DNA of 64,000 bases from Hypomyces perniciosus (GCA_008477525.1 SPDT01000001.1:4898001-4962000); one strand, 5' to 3'; positions 28,963-42,420 are shown, counted from the stretch's first letter. A program made the numbers and translations. The notes: generated from the sequence alone by a model not told the origin.

Positions 28963-31372
28963 ATGTCAGCCCTGCCATCGTATCAGGAGGCCACCTCCCG
29001 GCTGGACTGGCTCCAGCTGGTGGCCGCCTATATGCCGTTTGCTGACTATGGCGTTCTCTGTCGCGTGAACCGCCGTTTCTGGTCCGTCTTTGCACCCCGC
29101 CTCTGGACGGACCTATTGAAGTCAGTCAGGCTTTCGGGATTGGATCCAGGAAATGGTGAGTTCGTGCTTCGTGTGCGTGGTTGTCATTGGATGGCTTCTC
29201 TTTTTGCCTTGGGTGCCATGTCGATGGTATTAGACTGACGCGACTGCCTGCCCCTGGCCGTGAGGGAAAGGGGCGGACTACACTGTCCATACAGACCTAG
29301 ATTGGTGGCTCAACTTCGTGTTCAATAAGCTCAGCGGCGTAGCACCCGCTACCCGAGCGTTGGTCCGCGTGTTGGATGCGAGAAACTTCGCCCAGGACGC
29401 GTACCCTTTTCTTTCAGGCCAGACCGAAAGGACACTCCAGCGCAGTCTCGAGTTGGCACTGGGACTCTTACCAAATGTGGAATCCGTTCTCCTGGATGGC
29501 CATACTGATATCGATCCATGCTATCTCATTAGTAGCCTGCCTCAGCAGACACGCCATCGGAAGCTGCGACTCCTGAGTATCGCTGGTTGTCCAACTCAGC
29601 TGCCGAACAGCTTTTCCCACTCCCCTTGTCTCCAGGGTTTGGTCTATCTAGATGTTTCAGGACTTGCTGGATCCATTTGGCCGTTGATCCATCCATCAGT
29701 TTTGCCAGACCTGCGCATTCTCAAAATCCGAAGGAGAGAAGTTGACGACTCCACCTTCACTGCATTGGCAGACTTGTTGAGACTCCGTTTGTGGAGCCTA
29801 GACTTGAGTGACAACAAGATCACGGACGGTGTTATCCAGACTATTAGAGACAGATGTTTTCCTGCCACCCCACTGCGTTCGGATGCCTATTTCCGAGTGG
29901 AAGGCAAGCTGGTACCAAGCGAATACGGCACCTCATCTTACGGGCCTTTTGTTTTCATCACTGAATCACCATGGAGCGAGTCTTTTAGTCACCCAGAGAG
30001 GTATTTGGTCGATGCACCTATGTATGCGGCACTCTCCGAACCTAGCTATCAGGAATACCAGGTCTTCCGGTCCCATGGTGGGAACCCGGCACGTCTGGAC
30101 TCGGCTGATGCGGTAGTCCAGCTTCTCCCGCAAAATGAAGTCCTCGCCATCGAGCACTCCCAGAATTCCCATGGGATAACTCATCTGCGGGTATCGCGCA
30201 CCCAGGTGTCTGCCTTTGGTATTGAGAAACTTCTGCGCATATCCAACGGTCAGATTGAGAACTTTGCCTGTGACTCCATGCCACTACTCCCACCAACCCG
30301 TCCTTACTCCAAGATTTGGCCCAATTCAGCAAGGCTTTTTGGCATGCTCGGCATGGAGCACGTCTTTCGACCTGTGTTTTCTTCCAATCTTCGTGTCCTT
30401 AGAATACACCACTCAGTCGTCACCCACATCCCTACTCTTGAAATGGATGGTCTTTCAAAGCTCGCCAGGACATACGTATCAGAGACGTCAATTCTACCAC
30501 GAGTAGACCAGGCTTACCCACTAGCGTTCGTTCCAGACATGAACCCGCGACTGACGTCCCTGACATTGACTTGCATCCCGCGTCGCTCTTCGGGACCACT
30601 GACTGCCAGACTTATTGAGTTTCTTAGACTACTCTCAATACAAGAACGTACGGCCCAAGATGCACAAATCTTAGCGTCGTCGCGACGTAGTCCAGAGTTG
30701 TTACGGGGTCTAAGACACTTGAAACTAGAGTTTGAACCCGACCCCATGGGGGAGGGTTTCTCGCTTGAAGATGGTATGGATGCTGAAGAATTGATGAACA
30801 ACAGCGAGCGTGGATTCAGCTTCTTCGACGACGAACAAGTGTCCAGGCAGCCACTCAGGAGTGAAGCCAAGGTGGCGCAACATTCCAGTGCGAGCAACTC
30901 AGACAAACGTGTAGATGGCCAAAATCGCCGAGACAAGGACGAAGAGTTTGTGACATACCATGGTCAGTGGAATGGAGAAAATTTCTCTATTCCGGTCTGG
31001 ACTGGTGCCAAGGCGGCATGCTCCAACACCACAATTCTCGAGTACCGAAGATTTGTCATTGAATGCAAACTGCAAGATGGCGTCGGGCCCGTTACGCCTA
31101 GCCAAGTTCGAGCTGGCGCACCTGAGAGATCGTACATCTTCCATACGGCATGGTGTCTGGCTGTCATGCCTTGTGTGTTACAGGCCCCAGCATCCAGCGA
31201 CCTAGCTGGAATGGAGGATGTGGTAAACGCGCTTAGGGTGTATCGGCTTTCCGGGCGAGCCAAGTATACACAGATGCAGAGAGACCCTGGAAACCCGCGG
31301 GTTCCGCCTGGCGAGCCGCATTTCTTTTGGGGCGGAAGACTGGAAGTGTCCATGGAGGTGGGGATACCGTGA
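28963..31372 (+). CDS. F-box/leucine-rich-repeat-like protein
   Basis: Predicted substrate-recognition subunit of an SCF ubiquitin ligase. Two exons, 28963-29155 and 29295-31372, give 756 residues. The N-terminus holds an F-box-like motif (SRLDWLQLVAAYMPFADYG, then VLCRVNRRFWSVFAPRLW). Downstream are leucine-rich segments such as KLRLLSIAGCP, LVYLDVSGLAGSIWPLI, LPDLRILKIRRREV and LWSLDLSDNKITD, consistent with LRRs. The C-terminal third contains an acidic, disordered insert (about residues 490-560) and a final region without a recognised family. Conserved proteins of this layout occur in Pezizomycotina, but substrate and role are unknown. The ATG at 28963 is the first in frame, and the 139-bp intron is required to join F-box and LRR frames. 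Confidence 0.8.
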
Positions 31373-33017
31373 ACGGGCGTCACATCACGGGAGATACTGG
31401 TATTATGGAGAACCAATTGGGAATTATTGTGCAAAGCGTGCCCGCGCAATTCCCATAATACCCAAGGCGCAGACAAGGTTAATCCACTTGTGGATGCAGA
31501 GATCAGGTGCGCTCTCACCACCCGAACCCATCGTCTGACATCCATCTGGGCAAAACTCAAGAGTCCTATTGTGGAGAAGCATAACGGCCAGGGGGAACTG
31601 AGCGGCTGCAGCCGATGCTCATAGTATTACTCCTATGTACTAGTTCCGTTACAACGGCGGCACGATCTTGACAGGTGGATAGGCCAATCCGGAAGATAGA
31701 CCGAAAGAGACGCAATATTAGCTACAAATCGATGAGGCTGCCATAGCCACGACGATCAGCCCATGCTCGGAGACATGATATGTCACTTTGTATTTAGGCC
31801 AGCTGAATGCCGAGCCTGGGCGGAGTACGGAATACGTGCGTGCAGACCTCAGCGGATCCGTGTAATCGGACATCTGTAGAGAAGTCTGTCTCACCGCACG
31901 CACTAACTTCTTCTCTCAGTCAGGTACCAACACTGGGACTCTGTGAGAAGTAGTGGGGAGACGTGGGGATCGATATTGGATTGCTCTAAGTATGCCCCGC
32001 ACTCTTGCATCTGTTCATCCGACGGCATGTTCAAGTCTAACTATAAGCTAGTACTGCTCCTGCTTCTAACAATAGCAGTGATTTGCTCAGTGGGCCATCT
32101 TTTCCGTCAATGTCTTATACCTCGCGCGTATGGACATGTGTCTGTTTTCTACAGGATCCAATAGTGCATTTTATATTTCCTTCTTTTTGCTTCGCAGGCA
32201 GCGACAGGGCGAGCTGTGCTATGACGACATCGGGAGCGCGGGAATGCCTTTGTGGCTCTGTGAGACTTACTCAGATGGCATAAAGGGGGTGGGGGTGGGT
32301 TTCCATTCGTTTCCAGTCCCGGTGACTTGATCGTCTGTAATCTCTTCGTCCCACATCATCTCCATCTCGATCGTCATCTTTTCTAATAGTCTCTACGGAC
32401 TATGACCAGGGGGCCGTTGCTGCCTCGCAAACTAACCAAACAAAACGCTTGAATGAAATTCTCAAACAGATGCATGAATGTCTCACCCATTCCAACAATC
32501 GATCGTTAAGGGGGTGTGTCGATTAGCATGTGGACACGCCAAGCGGAGACGCGACACGGGAATGGAGTGGGACGGACGGACGGACGGACGGGAAAGGCAT
32601 GATCGTATTTCCGAGTACGTGGAAGCAAAAAAAAGTGTTGTTTTCTGATTTCAACCAATTTTTTCTTCATTTTGTCTTCATATCCCCTGCTTATGCAAGG
32701 CTGCCCATATGCTGTCTTAAGCTGGGCTGCATATGGTCCTCAGAGGATAAATTTGTCAAAGAAAGAAACCAGATATTATTATGGCTTGTGGGATAAGCAG
32801 GATAACTGTGTATCGTCAAGATTGACCCATTCAGACAGAGTACATCAAGTATCTCGAGAGCTTCTTCGCTTTCAAAGCTGATAAACTCTACATATAAATT
32901 CACACGATTCTGGTTAAATTAACCCGGCCTCTTTAACTGCTCGAATGTAAGAGTATGACCTTCTCCACTACATCGTTCCCAAGACAAAAAGCCCGTCTAG
33001 TCTCTGTGCAACTTGGA
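31373..33017. other. Convergent intergenic region, 1.6 kb
   Basis: No gene recognised. Contains an imperfect inverted pair (TTGGGAATTATTG near 31418 and CAATTCCCATAATACCCAA near 31447) and an (ACGG)n run at 32571-32592. Confidence 0.55.
32571..32592 (+). repeat. (ACGG)5 microsatellite
   Basis: Five tandem ACGG units in an intergenic region. Confidence 0.95.
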
Positions 33018-34256
33018 TTATCTACCCTTGATGATATTGCTCAAGTCCCCAACAGGAAGCTGTATCTGGAAGTCGATGAGGTTGAGTAATACTTCGAGCA
33101 GAGTATACCAGTCAGCCAAGCAAGCCACAAAGTCGCAGGCACCAGCGCCCTAAGTGAATTCTCATGTCAATATACTGCGTCATGTTTCTGTACCCTAGGG
33201 CAACATACCACTACCAGCGTATTGGCCAACTTGGCGTTACCCGCGTAGTTGGAAGCCAGAGACCAGAATGCACCGGTGATTAGACTGAAGGAAAGAGTCA
33301 AGCTGAGAAAAAGAGAGAGGAGAACGATGTTGGTGCGCAGCGAGCAGATGAGGAAGATGAAGCTGAGGACTCCCATGAAGAGAAACCAGAACCCTGTTTT
33401 TGATCATATCAACGTGTCAGCGAATATCACTACTATCAAGTAGAACTACAAGAAGAGGGACTCGAGTGTCTTTACCTAGAGTGGCATTAAAGCCCTGAGT
33501 CTGAAGTGCGGCCGCGGGCGATATAGCGTTTGCCGGCACATACGCACCAAGTGCGTCAAAGGCTGGGTTCAGTGTGCCTCCGTAGGCAAGAAAAAAAGTT
33601 CCATATGCGCAAAAGACGGCGGCCTGGAAACTGTTGCCCAGGGTCAACTCAAAGATACCGCCGAGCGTCATGAGGACACCTCCCTGGAAGAAGTAAACGG
33701 CTCTGTAGTGATGAAAGAAGAGACACTCGGTGAGCATATGAACAGAAGAGGGACAATATCCCTATAGACCTTTTGAGGAGCAAGGGGGAGAGAAGCTTAC
33801 ATGGTGGCGGTACCGCGGCCGCCTGCTCCTCGCCAGCCCATGAGGGCGCATGACAACGGAGACAATGACAAGAGAAAGCCGATGAGAGCACTAAACTCCA
33901 TGAGTCAGTATGGATTCTCTCCATCTTTCAGCGATCTTGATAGTGTCGAGGCAAGACTGAAAGACAGGGGCTTCGGGTGGGCCAGTAACAACTCCAGCGA
34001 AAGTTATAGCTGGATAAAGGGTTGGAAAAGGGAATTGGGAAGCCCTGTGAACTTGAGGCGGACGAACGTACATTGGAGCTGGATTGCCAAAGGTGGCTCT
34101 GAAGTCGCCCATCACTGGCTTCTGAGGCGAGAGGTAGAGCTTCTCGAAGAGTTCCGGTGTCATGTTGATGCTGGCAGCGGAGCGGAACTGATTGAGAGCC
34201 TCCATGCGGTCGGAGTCTTTTTCGGCAATTCGATAACCACTCTCTTCCGACATCAT
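33018..34256 (-). CDS. GPR1/FUN34/YaaH family acetate transporter
   Basis: Plasma-membrane protein of the Ady2/AcpA family, which moves acetate and perhaps ammonium. Five exons on the minus strand, 34256-34072, 33890-33801, 33702-33476, 33393-33209 and 33149-33018, give 272 residues, the usual length. The family signature NPAP(I)AL is formed only by joining exons 1 and 2. Six hydrophobic segments can be read, including ALIGFLLSLSPLSCALMGW, AVYFFQGGVLMTLGGIFEL, AAVFCAYGTFFLAYGG, FWFLFMGVLSFIFLICSL and VLLSLFLSLTLSFSLITGAF. The C-terminus DFQIQLPVGDLS is also family-typical. Two ATG codons are adjacent at the start; either could be used. Which acid it carries cannot be told from sequence. Confidence 0.92.
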
Positions 34257-35425
34257 GGGCAATGGTTCTCAGTAAGGGTTGGACTTGTTTCGTCTTGTCT
34301 TCATATACCTTTCATCTCTTCCTTAGAATGCAATGTGCTTATTTGCCACTGAGAGGTCTTGTGACAAAGAGAGAGAGAGATAGAGAGAGTCATGCCACAA
34401 GGGAAGAATGATAGCTTGACTGGACGGGTCAAACACTTCATTTTATATGGTGAGTAGTTTTAACTTCCCTTGACTTTGTTTCCCCTGTTCCCCTACCCAA
34501 TGACCTACAGCAACTGTTTGTAGGGGTGATATGATAAGGAAGGCATCGAACAAGGACCCATAGGGCGTTAGACTGGAGGTATGGTGAGATGCTTTAATCC
34601 AAAGGCCAGGGCTTGAACCCAAAGGTTTGACCGGGATAGGAGACTTGGACATCGTGCCCCTGTCACAACCTTGATGATTTGAAGACGAAGAGAAGCATTG
34701 ACAACGAGGAATTGAGAAGCCTAGTCAGGCAGCAATTAGTAACTAATTACTTAATATGGAGCAGTGTACACGGCAAGGTGCGGCTACTGACTCCCGACTT
34801 TATTCCCGTCCATTTTTCGGCGATCTGCTCCGGAGAGATGTAGACATTCGCAAGGGATGGCATGATCTGTGTATATACTAGTGTGTATATGGATGAAGGC
34901 GGAGATACTATTTGCGTGCGTACGCCCTATGCCCATGGTGGACTGACATGTTCTCCTAGGTTTCTCACGAAAAGGTGCGGCCGTTTCTCTCACATGGGCG
35001 GGCGGCATATCTTGGCATTGGCGGCGAGCCAAGCAAACAAGCGAACAAGCGAGCCAAGCAAGAGGTGTTTTATCTGATCTGATCTCTACCCAAATGCTTG
35101 ATTGGAAAATGTTGGAAAGTTTTGGGGGTCGGGGTGGTATGTATGTTGAGACGCACGAATAGGGATAATCGCTTGACATCACCGCTCTCAACCCACGCAG
35201 AGTTCGTATCGCGTGCGGTAAATTAATTCATTTTTCTCTCAACCCGTTAAAGAGTACGGATTATGGGGTTGGTAGATATGGAAAGCAGGGGAGGGCCGTC
35301 GCTTGTGACCTCTTGGTATGAACACCCTCATCAATCGCTGTCTGGTCATAAGATATAACGTCAACCCATCCATGAATGGTGGGAGAAAAAGAAGGAATGA
35401 GGCAAATCGAGCATCGTTCCTTCGT
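34257..35425. other. Transporter promoter and F-box gene 3' region
   Basis: No gene recognised. Has a GA-rich run near 34368-34390 and otherwise plain composition. Confidence 0.55.
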
Positions 35426-36766
35426 TCAAACCGCATTTCCACTTGTATGCTGTCGTTCCCTCCTGAACCACCATGTCGCCGGGTAATCCTGCTCCATACT
35501 CTGTGGATCAGCCCAGAATACTAGGATCATCATGGTCTTGTTAACTATGCGCGACACTAGGGATGCTTTTGGCTTGTTTCGGCGCCACATCTTCCACTCA
35601 AAGAGCAAGATTAGATTCCCAGCGGTATTAAGAAGTCGGAATAGCCTGAATGCAGACGGGTCAGCTCACATATAGATGTGCATATTCATGGCCATACGTA
35701 GGGAAGAGGGATGACAAAAGCCAGACACCAGCCAGTTTCCAGCCTGAAAAGAAAAGTAAGGTGGCACTTACATGTTCACCCCGATGAACACCAAAGTCGC
35801 AACCGTCGACTGGGAGGGGGGCTCAGATGACTGTGAGATCTGTCCAGCAATCGCATATGCCGGAGCTATCCAGAGACCCAAGATGGCAGCTTCTAGAATC
35901 AATGCCCAGTGGTAAGTTCTCAGCGCCGCCCCTCTCAGAACTGAGAGAACAAACATCCAAAAGGCCAATATGAAATTGACCTTTAACGTTACACTAGGGC
36001 GTCAGCCATCCAATAGGCCGTGAAAGTCCAAGCAGCGGACAAGACTCACAATAGTAGGCCCCAAGACCAGCTTGGAGTGCTTAAAGTAAGCCCAGCATAA
36101 TGCCGCCCCCACGATCACAACAACCCACTGTGCGCACCCCAGCATAAAGTACAGCAGCAGCACACGGTTGTACTTCCGGAAACAGGGTAGGTGAAACTCG
36201 GGTTGGTTCCAGGCCGGGAGAGCAGACACTGGGTATCCGCACCAACGGCATACCCAGACAGACATCAAGTTGCCCAGCATGTACTTACGGCCGACCATGA
36301 ATCCTGACCGCTGGGCTACGCAATCAAAGCATCTATTTGCGAGCGGATACCGTGCGTCCGTCTCTTCGGCCCGAATCAGTGTCACCTTGCTCGCCTGTCG
36401 AGTGAGACAGAGGTAGCACGTTGAGAGAATCTCTTCCCTTAGGTCGGGAAATAGGGTCCGTATTGTGGATTTGTTGAAAATCATTCGCAAGAGACGGCAT
36501 GTCCGCCGCAGGCGCTCGATGTCACCAAAATCGAGGTGCGACAGAATCATGAACTGAAGCTCGGGGGGCATCTGCTGTAAACGCGTGAAGAAGACCTGGG
36601 AGCGGATAATCCCGGTTTGGGGTATTGGACGAGACGATATCTGGACGACGCCGGTCTTCTCACCAGAGGCGCCTAGGTGCCCAGATATCAGGTTATGTCG
36701 GGCCACTCGATTTGCCAGTCGCTCTGCCGCCCTCCGCAGGCCTTCTGGTGTGTGGTTGACCTGCAT
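35426..36766 (-). CDS. F-box protein with zinc-ribbon-like Cys pairs and four membrane segments
   Basis: Three exons on the minus strand, 36766-36050, 35980-35772 and 35645-35426, give 381 residues. A canonical F-box lies at about residues 80-120 (RLQQMPPELQFMILSHLDFG, then RLRRTCRLLRMIF). It is followed by paired cysteines (CYLC, CFDC, CRWC) that could form a small zinc site. The second half is hydrophobic, with four likely membrane spans: LLLYFMLGCAQWVVVIVGAA, VVNFILAFWMFVLSVLRG, LILEAAILGLWIAPAYAIAG and TVATLVFIGVNMLFRLL (the last two spanning exons 2-3). A basic tail closes the protein (KMWRRNKPKASLVSRIVNK). It would be a membrane-anchored SCF adaptor. Domain calls are from sequence; the role is inference. 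The start is the first ATG in frame and is not certain. Confidence 0.75.
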
Positions 36767-37748
36767 CTCCAGGCGTGGCTGAGAGGCCTCTCCGAGGCGC
36801 AAGAAATAGAGTGACGGAGACGTGATAGAAACGTAACCATGGATGAGAGAGGTGAAATATCATGAGGTGGTAAGACACTGAACGAGGCCCCGCAGGGGGA
36901 AACAAGCAAACAAACAAACAAACAGACAGACTGATGCGACAAATGGCTCCCGTCTTCTCTCAGTCTTTGTGTGAATGACGCACTGTCGTAGAGATCAAAG
37001 GGCGTTGCAAAAGTACGAGTACAAAGGACACGACTGTCGGAGTCAGCCCCGACGTCAGGTTGAAAGATATTGACTGCCTGTGGCTGATACGATCCCAACA
37101 AGGATGAACCTGATAGGTAGGCAGTAATGGCACACTGACCAAGGAGACCTGGGACGATGAACAATGATGAAGAGGAGAAGTCTAGGGAGAGCAAAAAAAA
37201 AAGGGGAAAAAAGTAGCTTTCAATTGCAGTTTCAGCTCTGTATAAAGAGGCGAAACCCAAAAAGAATGAGCCTGTGGTGATGCTGCGTGATGCTGCGTGA
37301 TGCAGGCAAGCCTCAACTCTGATAAGTCACCAAAGAGAGACAGACGGTTGCGGTTTCTGTGGCGCAGAGTGATAATTGTGGCTGGTGCTGCTCGGTATTT
37401 CGAGGTTAGGAAAGGCCGAGCAAGTGCTGACGTCAGCCGGAAATGTGGCTTGCAACTATTAGTATTACTATTACGGAGTACCATCAACAATAACAACAAT
37501 GGCTTGACTCATTAACAATACTCGTACGGAGTACTACTACGTGTTGTCTCGGTTGACGTCATACCGGATCAACAAACCATTGAGCTATTCCCCCCTGTTA
37601 AAGCACGTGAGAGTCATATCCACGTCGTATTCCTCCTACCAATATGCTTCCAACGCATTCATTTACCCGTATCCATTCATAGGCCTAACCGGCACATTCT
37701 TGATATCCCCCTTTTCACATGAAGTCGCTAATCCAATCTGCCAGCGCC
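36767..37748. other. Intergenic region between the membrane F-box gene and the RdRP
   Basis: No gene seen. Contains TACGGAGTA at 37472 and 37525 and a CAAA-type run near 36900-36925. Confidence 0.55.
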
Positions 37749-40700
37749 TCATCTCATTGGCAGTACCATCTGCTGCCTATGCCCGCCTGATTGTACCCCT
37801 AGGTATCCCCCTGCAGAGCTCATCCCCTTCTTGTTCAACAAGTCTGCCAACTCCTTCACTAGACAACACGCCGCCACCACTCTGAAGCTCTCCAGAAGCG
37901 TCCTACTTTTGTCTGCCGCCGCTCCTGAGTCTTTCGCGCAGCCTACAACCACGCACGCCCAGCAAAGCTCTACCGCGTTCATTCTCTCTCGCTCATTTTG
38001 TTCGTCTTCTGTCATCGTCGTCGATGCGGCTTCATCATCGCCACTACCAACGCCGCGGTCCCGGATCAACTTTACGATCCACGTCATGACTCCATCCATC
38101 TCTTCCTTGAGCTTGATTGAAGAGTCCCGTTGTCGCCTCGTCTGACTGCCCGTTTTGTTCAATATGGAGCCGCAGAAGGCTTCTACTTCCGAGATAGGGA
38201 CTCGCGGATTGTCTGAGAAGTGCCACATGTTACCGACAATTGTCGTCTCGTACCTAGGCCAACATTAGCAACTTCGCTCTAGACTCAACACGCGGGAATA
38301 ATGGCTTCTTACAGCTCCCGGATCTTCCACGCGCTCTCAAGCTTGCGCATATAATCAACCTCCGATGAGCCGTACCCCTCCGCCTGTAGGGCTGCCTTCA
38401 CTCGCCCCAGCAGCTGATCCCATACGGATGGCCCATCCGTCATGACAGGGCGGTGGACATCTTCGTTCCAAATCTTCTTTTCGTCTACACCGCGGTAGAG
38501 ATGGCCCAGGATCTTTTCAGATTTATGGAATCTATGCTTGGCCATCCCCATCCCATCTTCCTCGCCATCGTCGTCCCTATCGTGTTCACCGATATGGTCA
38601 ATCTGGCCGATATCATAGAGTTGTACTGGAGGAGCCGGTGCGAGGCTGCGATAAGACACCTAGGAGTTAGCCCGCGATCCAACAAGAAGTATAAACTGCA
38701 ACACAATAGAAGAGGGGGAAGACCTTACAAATCAGGACGAGTGCGTGGTGCTTTGGGTATATGCTGTAGATTCACCGGAATGCCCGTCTTGGAATAATCA
38801 ACAGCAGTTGAGTGCATTTCTGCAAGATTGATACACTCCGGGTCCACGGTTCCTCTTTCTTTGATGTCCGCTACGATCTGGTGCCGTGTTGCAATCAGCC
38901 CCAAGATATCGTTTTCCATGAAATTGATAAAAAAGTCAGTAATGTCATCCCGTGTTACCTCGCGATCAAGGGGTTCAGGGACGACTCTTGGGTAGTCAGC
39001 CGGGGTGAATTGACGCTTCGGGCGTGCGTCAGGATCCCAGATGACACTGTACAAATCTCCATCAAGGTCTCCCCCGCTAAGTTGACTGGGTAGATCACGA
39101 GCCCCTTTCTGACTGAAGGCGATGCAATTCTCCAGCTCAAGTAGGGGACGGCCGTGTGGGGGTGTTACCATCCGAACATATTGAATATCGCCTGGATGGA
39201 GAGCAGGCGAACGGGTCACGATGACAGGTCCATCAGTAAGCGGCTGGCTGCTCAGACCTTGAGTTTTGCCATGCTTCCGGTTATAGGTGACATAGACCTC
39301 GCCTTCCTCAAGAAAACCTGTTTCATCCATCACTCCGAAGAGGGTCACTCCTTTATCAACTGGAATCCGGGCCTTGTGTTTCAACAATCTCAGTTCACGC
39401 AAAACGACATGCTCCACAACCGACTTCATGAACCTGTCGCACCGATAGTCGATCCCCATTTTGTTCAGATTCCTGATGAGCCTCGGTAGACCTACGTTTG
39501 TGCCAATAAGCTGATGCTCCAAGAACGTACTGGTGTTGGTTGCTGTTGCGGTGACGCCGCGCAGAAGATTCAGCGCCTTATTCTGCAGCCCCATGAACCA
39601 CTCGTTGCTCGTCCCCATATCTTCCAAGATCTTGATGAGTTGTCGATTAAGGACAAGACGCAATGGCTTTGATGCGGTATCGCAAATGCCCAGTACCTTG
39701 TAGTCATTGCTTTCAAACTTCATCATCGACTCTTTTCGCAGGCAGATGACCTTGCCTTCTAACCTTGTATCAAGAGACAGAATCCCTTTCACACCGGCCA
39801 GGCGAATTTGAAAGCAAGTAGGCGTTGCTGACTTCATTGGAAGGTGTTCCCACACCTCCTCCATGGCATCCCAGGAAATAGTACCAACGCCATCGCTGAA
39901 AACGCGGGATCCATCCTTCGATTTCACATCGTCGATCCAACGGATCTTAATATCGCAGTCAAATACCGGGACTGCGTACGGAGTCTCGGAGAACGCCTGT
40001 CCAATGCGCGCCGCGCACTTCGCGGGGACACGAATGCCTCTAAAGTCACCGAGGGCTGTAATAATGGTGTGGTAATCCTGTCGTGTCATTGAACCATCCA
40101 CAAAGGGTGCCGAGAACCAGGCCGAGTGAGATCGGAGGGACGAGTGAGAAAACCCCAAAAATGAAAACCGCCTGCCAGCGATTTGAAGACCCTCCGCCAG
40201 GACCTTCCTGTACCGCGCAAACACGGCATCGTTTTTGACCTTGGGGTTGAAGGCTAAATCCTGGCCATCTTCGTCACAAAAGGTCACACGAATAAAATAC
40301 TCTGTGTTCTTAGGAAACATGCGCAAAACCCTGTTCTTGCTCTCAGCATCAGGTCCGTGGAGAACCACGCGTGTTGGCGTGACCATTGCTTTCAATACCC
40401 AAGCCTGGTGATCAGGCAGCTTGACACCGTAGTGATCGGTACGCAACGGGTCCTCGGCTCGAGCCTCTTCTTCAACATTTATGACTTTCTCAAGAAGCGC
40501 TCCGACATGGAGCTCTAGAGGGTCTGTTCCAGGGCATGGGTAAGGAATGGTTTGGAAGAGTTGCTTCATCGAATCAGTCGTGAATGGTAGTTTTTCACCC
40601 GCCCTCTTACAGTCTCGGGCGATGGCCTCCATCATTTCAAGCATTTTGAGCCCATTTGCCGGGTGCAGATAGTTGTTCCACACCAACGCTTGAACCTGAA

Positions 40701-41676
40701 ACAGGATGACAAACGGCACCAAGCTGCTTTTGCCCGTACCTCCTAGGCTTTGAATCTTCCCCTCAAAGGCAGTCATGCAGGTGGAATAGTCTTCCTCATA
40801 TGGCCGAGGGTTTTGTTGCACGGGCAAATATTGGCGCGTGACAGACAGAAGGTCCCGAGACTTGAGAGCATTAATGGTGTCGTGGAAGTAGGACCCAACT
40901 ATGGACATTCGATACACCAAGCAGTGTGCCACGTATTTGGAGTGAGCGGGCCAAAAGTCCAGCTGACTCGTCCTCTCCCAGGGGGGATGATGTGGGTTTA
41001 ACTCAACGAGCGGGCTTTTAGTGTAAAATCTCGGTGGCTCGGTTAGAACAAACGTCAGCGATGGACCAGATGGCTCGGCGATGAGGTCTTGGATAATGTT
41101 GTATGGCACGTCTATGCGGAAGTCTGATTGGATCAAAACTGTCAAATAACGGCGTCCGAATTTCGCAATACCGTGGGCATCACCACGGCATTGTTCCAAA
41201 AAGTTCAATGTATTCGATGACGTGAAAGCGTTTTTGCCGCAGGAAATTTGACGGACAGGCGCATTGATTGCCGGGGCCTTGGGGTCGCGATCAACGACCA
41301 AGTTTCTCTCCTCCTTCTCGAAAGCGAGATTCTTGAGCGCGTACTCGTCGACAGGACGAGTGCTTTTCTCCACAAAAATGTCAGTTTTGAGGATTTGTAG
41401 GCGTGCTACGGTCCTAAATCGAGGCTTCAGGTTCAAGACACCGTTGGAAGGCGAGATCACGTTTGGTGGAGGGAGTTTCGCAACCTGTTTTTCGTGCTTT
41501 TTGAGAAACTTCTTGCCGTCTGATTCAACGAGGAAAACGACCCACGCTTGGTTCTTTCGCTTGGGCTTTTGACAACTCCAGTCTACAATACCCAAGGCGT
41601 TCATAAACGGACCTAGCTCCCGCTTCAAGCTGGTATCGGACAAATCCTTGGGGACATTCCTCATGAACACTTCCAT
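37749..41676 (-). CDS. RNA-dependent RNA polymerase (eukaryotic RNA-silencing type)
   Basis: Cellular RdRP that makes double-stranded RNA for Dicer in quelling-type or meiotic silencing. Three exons on the minus strand, 41676-38729, 38645-38313 and 38253-37749, give 1261 residues, within the 1200-1400 usual for fungal enzymes. The catalytic DLDGD motif is at about residues 870-874 within LSGGDLDGDLYSVIWDPD; DGVGTIS and the nearby lysine and arginine motifs precede it. The N-terminus resembles an RRM (EVFMRNVPKDLSDTSLKREL), as in Rdp1/SAD-1-type members. The exon 1-2 junction restores PRTRPDFLAP and uses an acceptor 14 bp after a first TAG; the exon 2-3 junction restores REL-YETTIVGN. Which paralogue it is (SAD-1, RRP or QDE-1 type) needs a tree. 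A possible 5' UTR intron ends near 41704. Confidence 0.92.
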
Positions 41677-42420
41677 GGCTGCGTTTAGTGATGATGATGA
41701 TGATGATGATGCTGTCCTGGTTAGTTGCGGGGTATCATTATTGCAAGTCTGTCTGTGTGGTTGCTTTCGCACATACCTTAGATCTTGCACCAAGCAAAGA
41801 CCTAGATGTATAGGGCTCAGTCAAATGCCGCAGTTAGTTTCCGATGGCCCATACAAATATCCATTCCATGTAAGTCTTTGAGCGACTTGGAACAGAGGAT
41901 GAGGAGACGAGACAATGAGGGGAGTCTGACGCGACACAGACAGGGATGGACTTCAGATGCAACAAACAGGTTCCATAATGCAGGAAACTAGGTCCGTAGA
42001 TTCAAGTTGATAGATTGAGCCTCATACAATTGGGAATCTTTTTCTTATGGTCGAAGCGATGGCGGATTCTCAATCTCAAGCAAGTAAGTCATTGAGCTCG
42101 ACGAAGTATTGTCTAGATACATGCCAGCATCTGCGGAGTACCTAGTTCCATGTGATGAGCGCGATCGGCTGCTTATGTAAGCGATGGCGCGTTTCCGTTT
42201 GCGACTCCATCGAGCAATTCCGTCTCCAACTGCCGATTCATGCCATCCACCATAGCCCAGAGCTCTATCGCGGGGTTCTCCATGAAGAGATGTAAGAATA
42301 ACCGCCCTCTTATCTGACAGAAATGCCACTTCTATTTCAACCTTTCCGCTGCCATCGTGCCTGTGTAATTTGATCAGACTTCCGAGCACGCTGGACCTGG
42401 ACAGCGCAATATCGAGCAAA
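41677..42420. other. Divergent promoter region between RdRP and the EthD-hydrolase gene
   Basis: 744 bp between two divergent starts. Holds a short (GAT)n run near 41690-41710 and a likely 5' UTR intron of the RdRP gene (GTATGT donor near 41776). No gene seen. Confidence 0.55.

Noticed and set aside
39970..39985. GTACGGAGTCTC in the RdRP gene as a coding copy of the dispersed 9-mer
   Set aside because: Only eight of nine bases match, so it was not counted.
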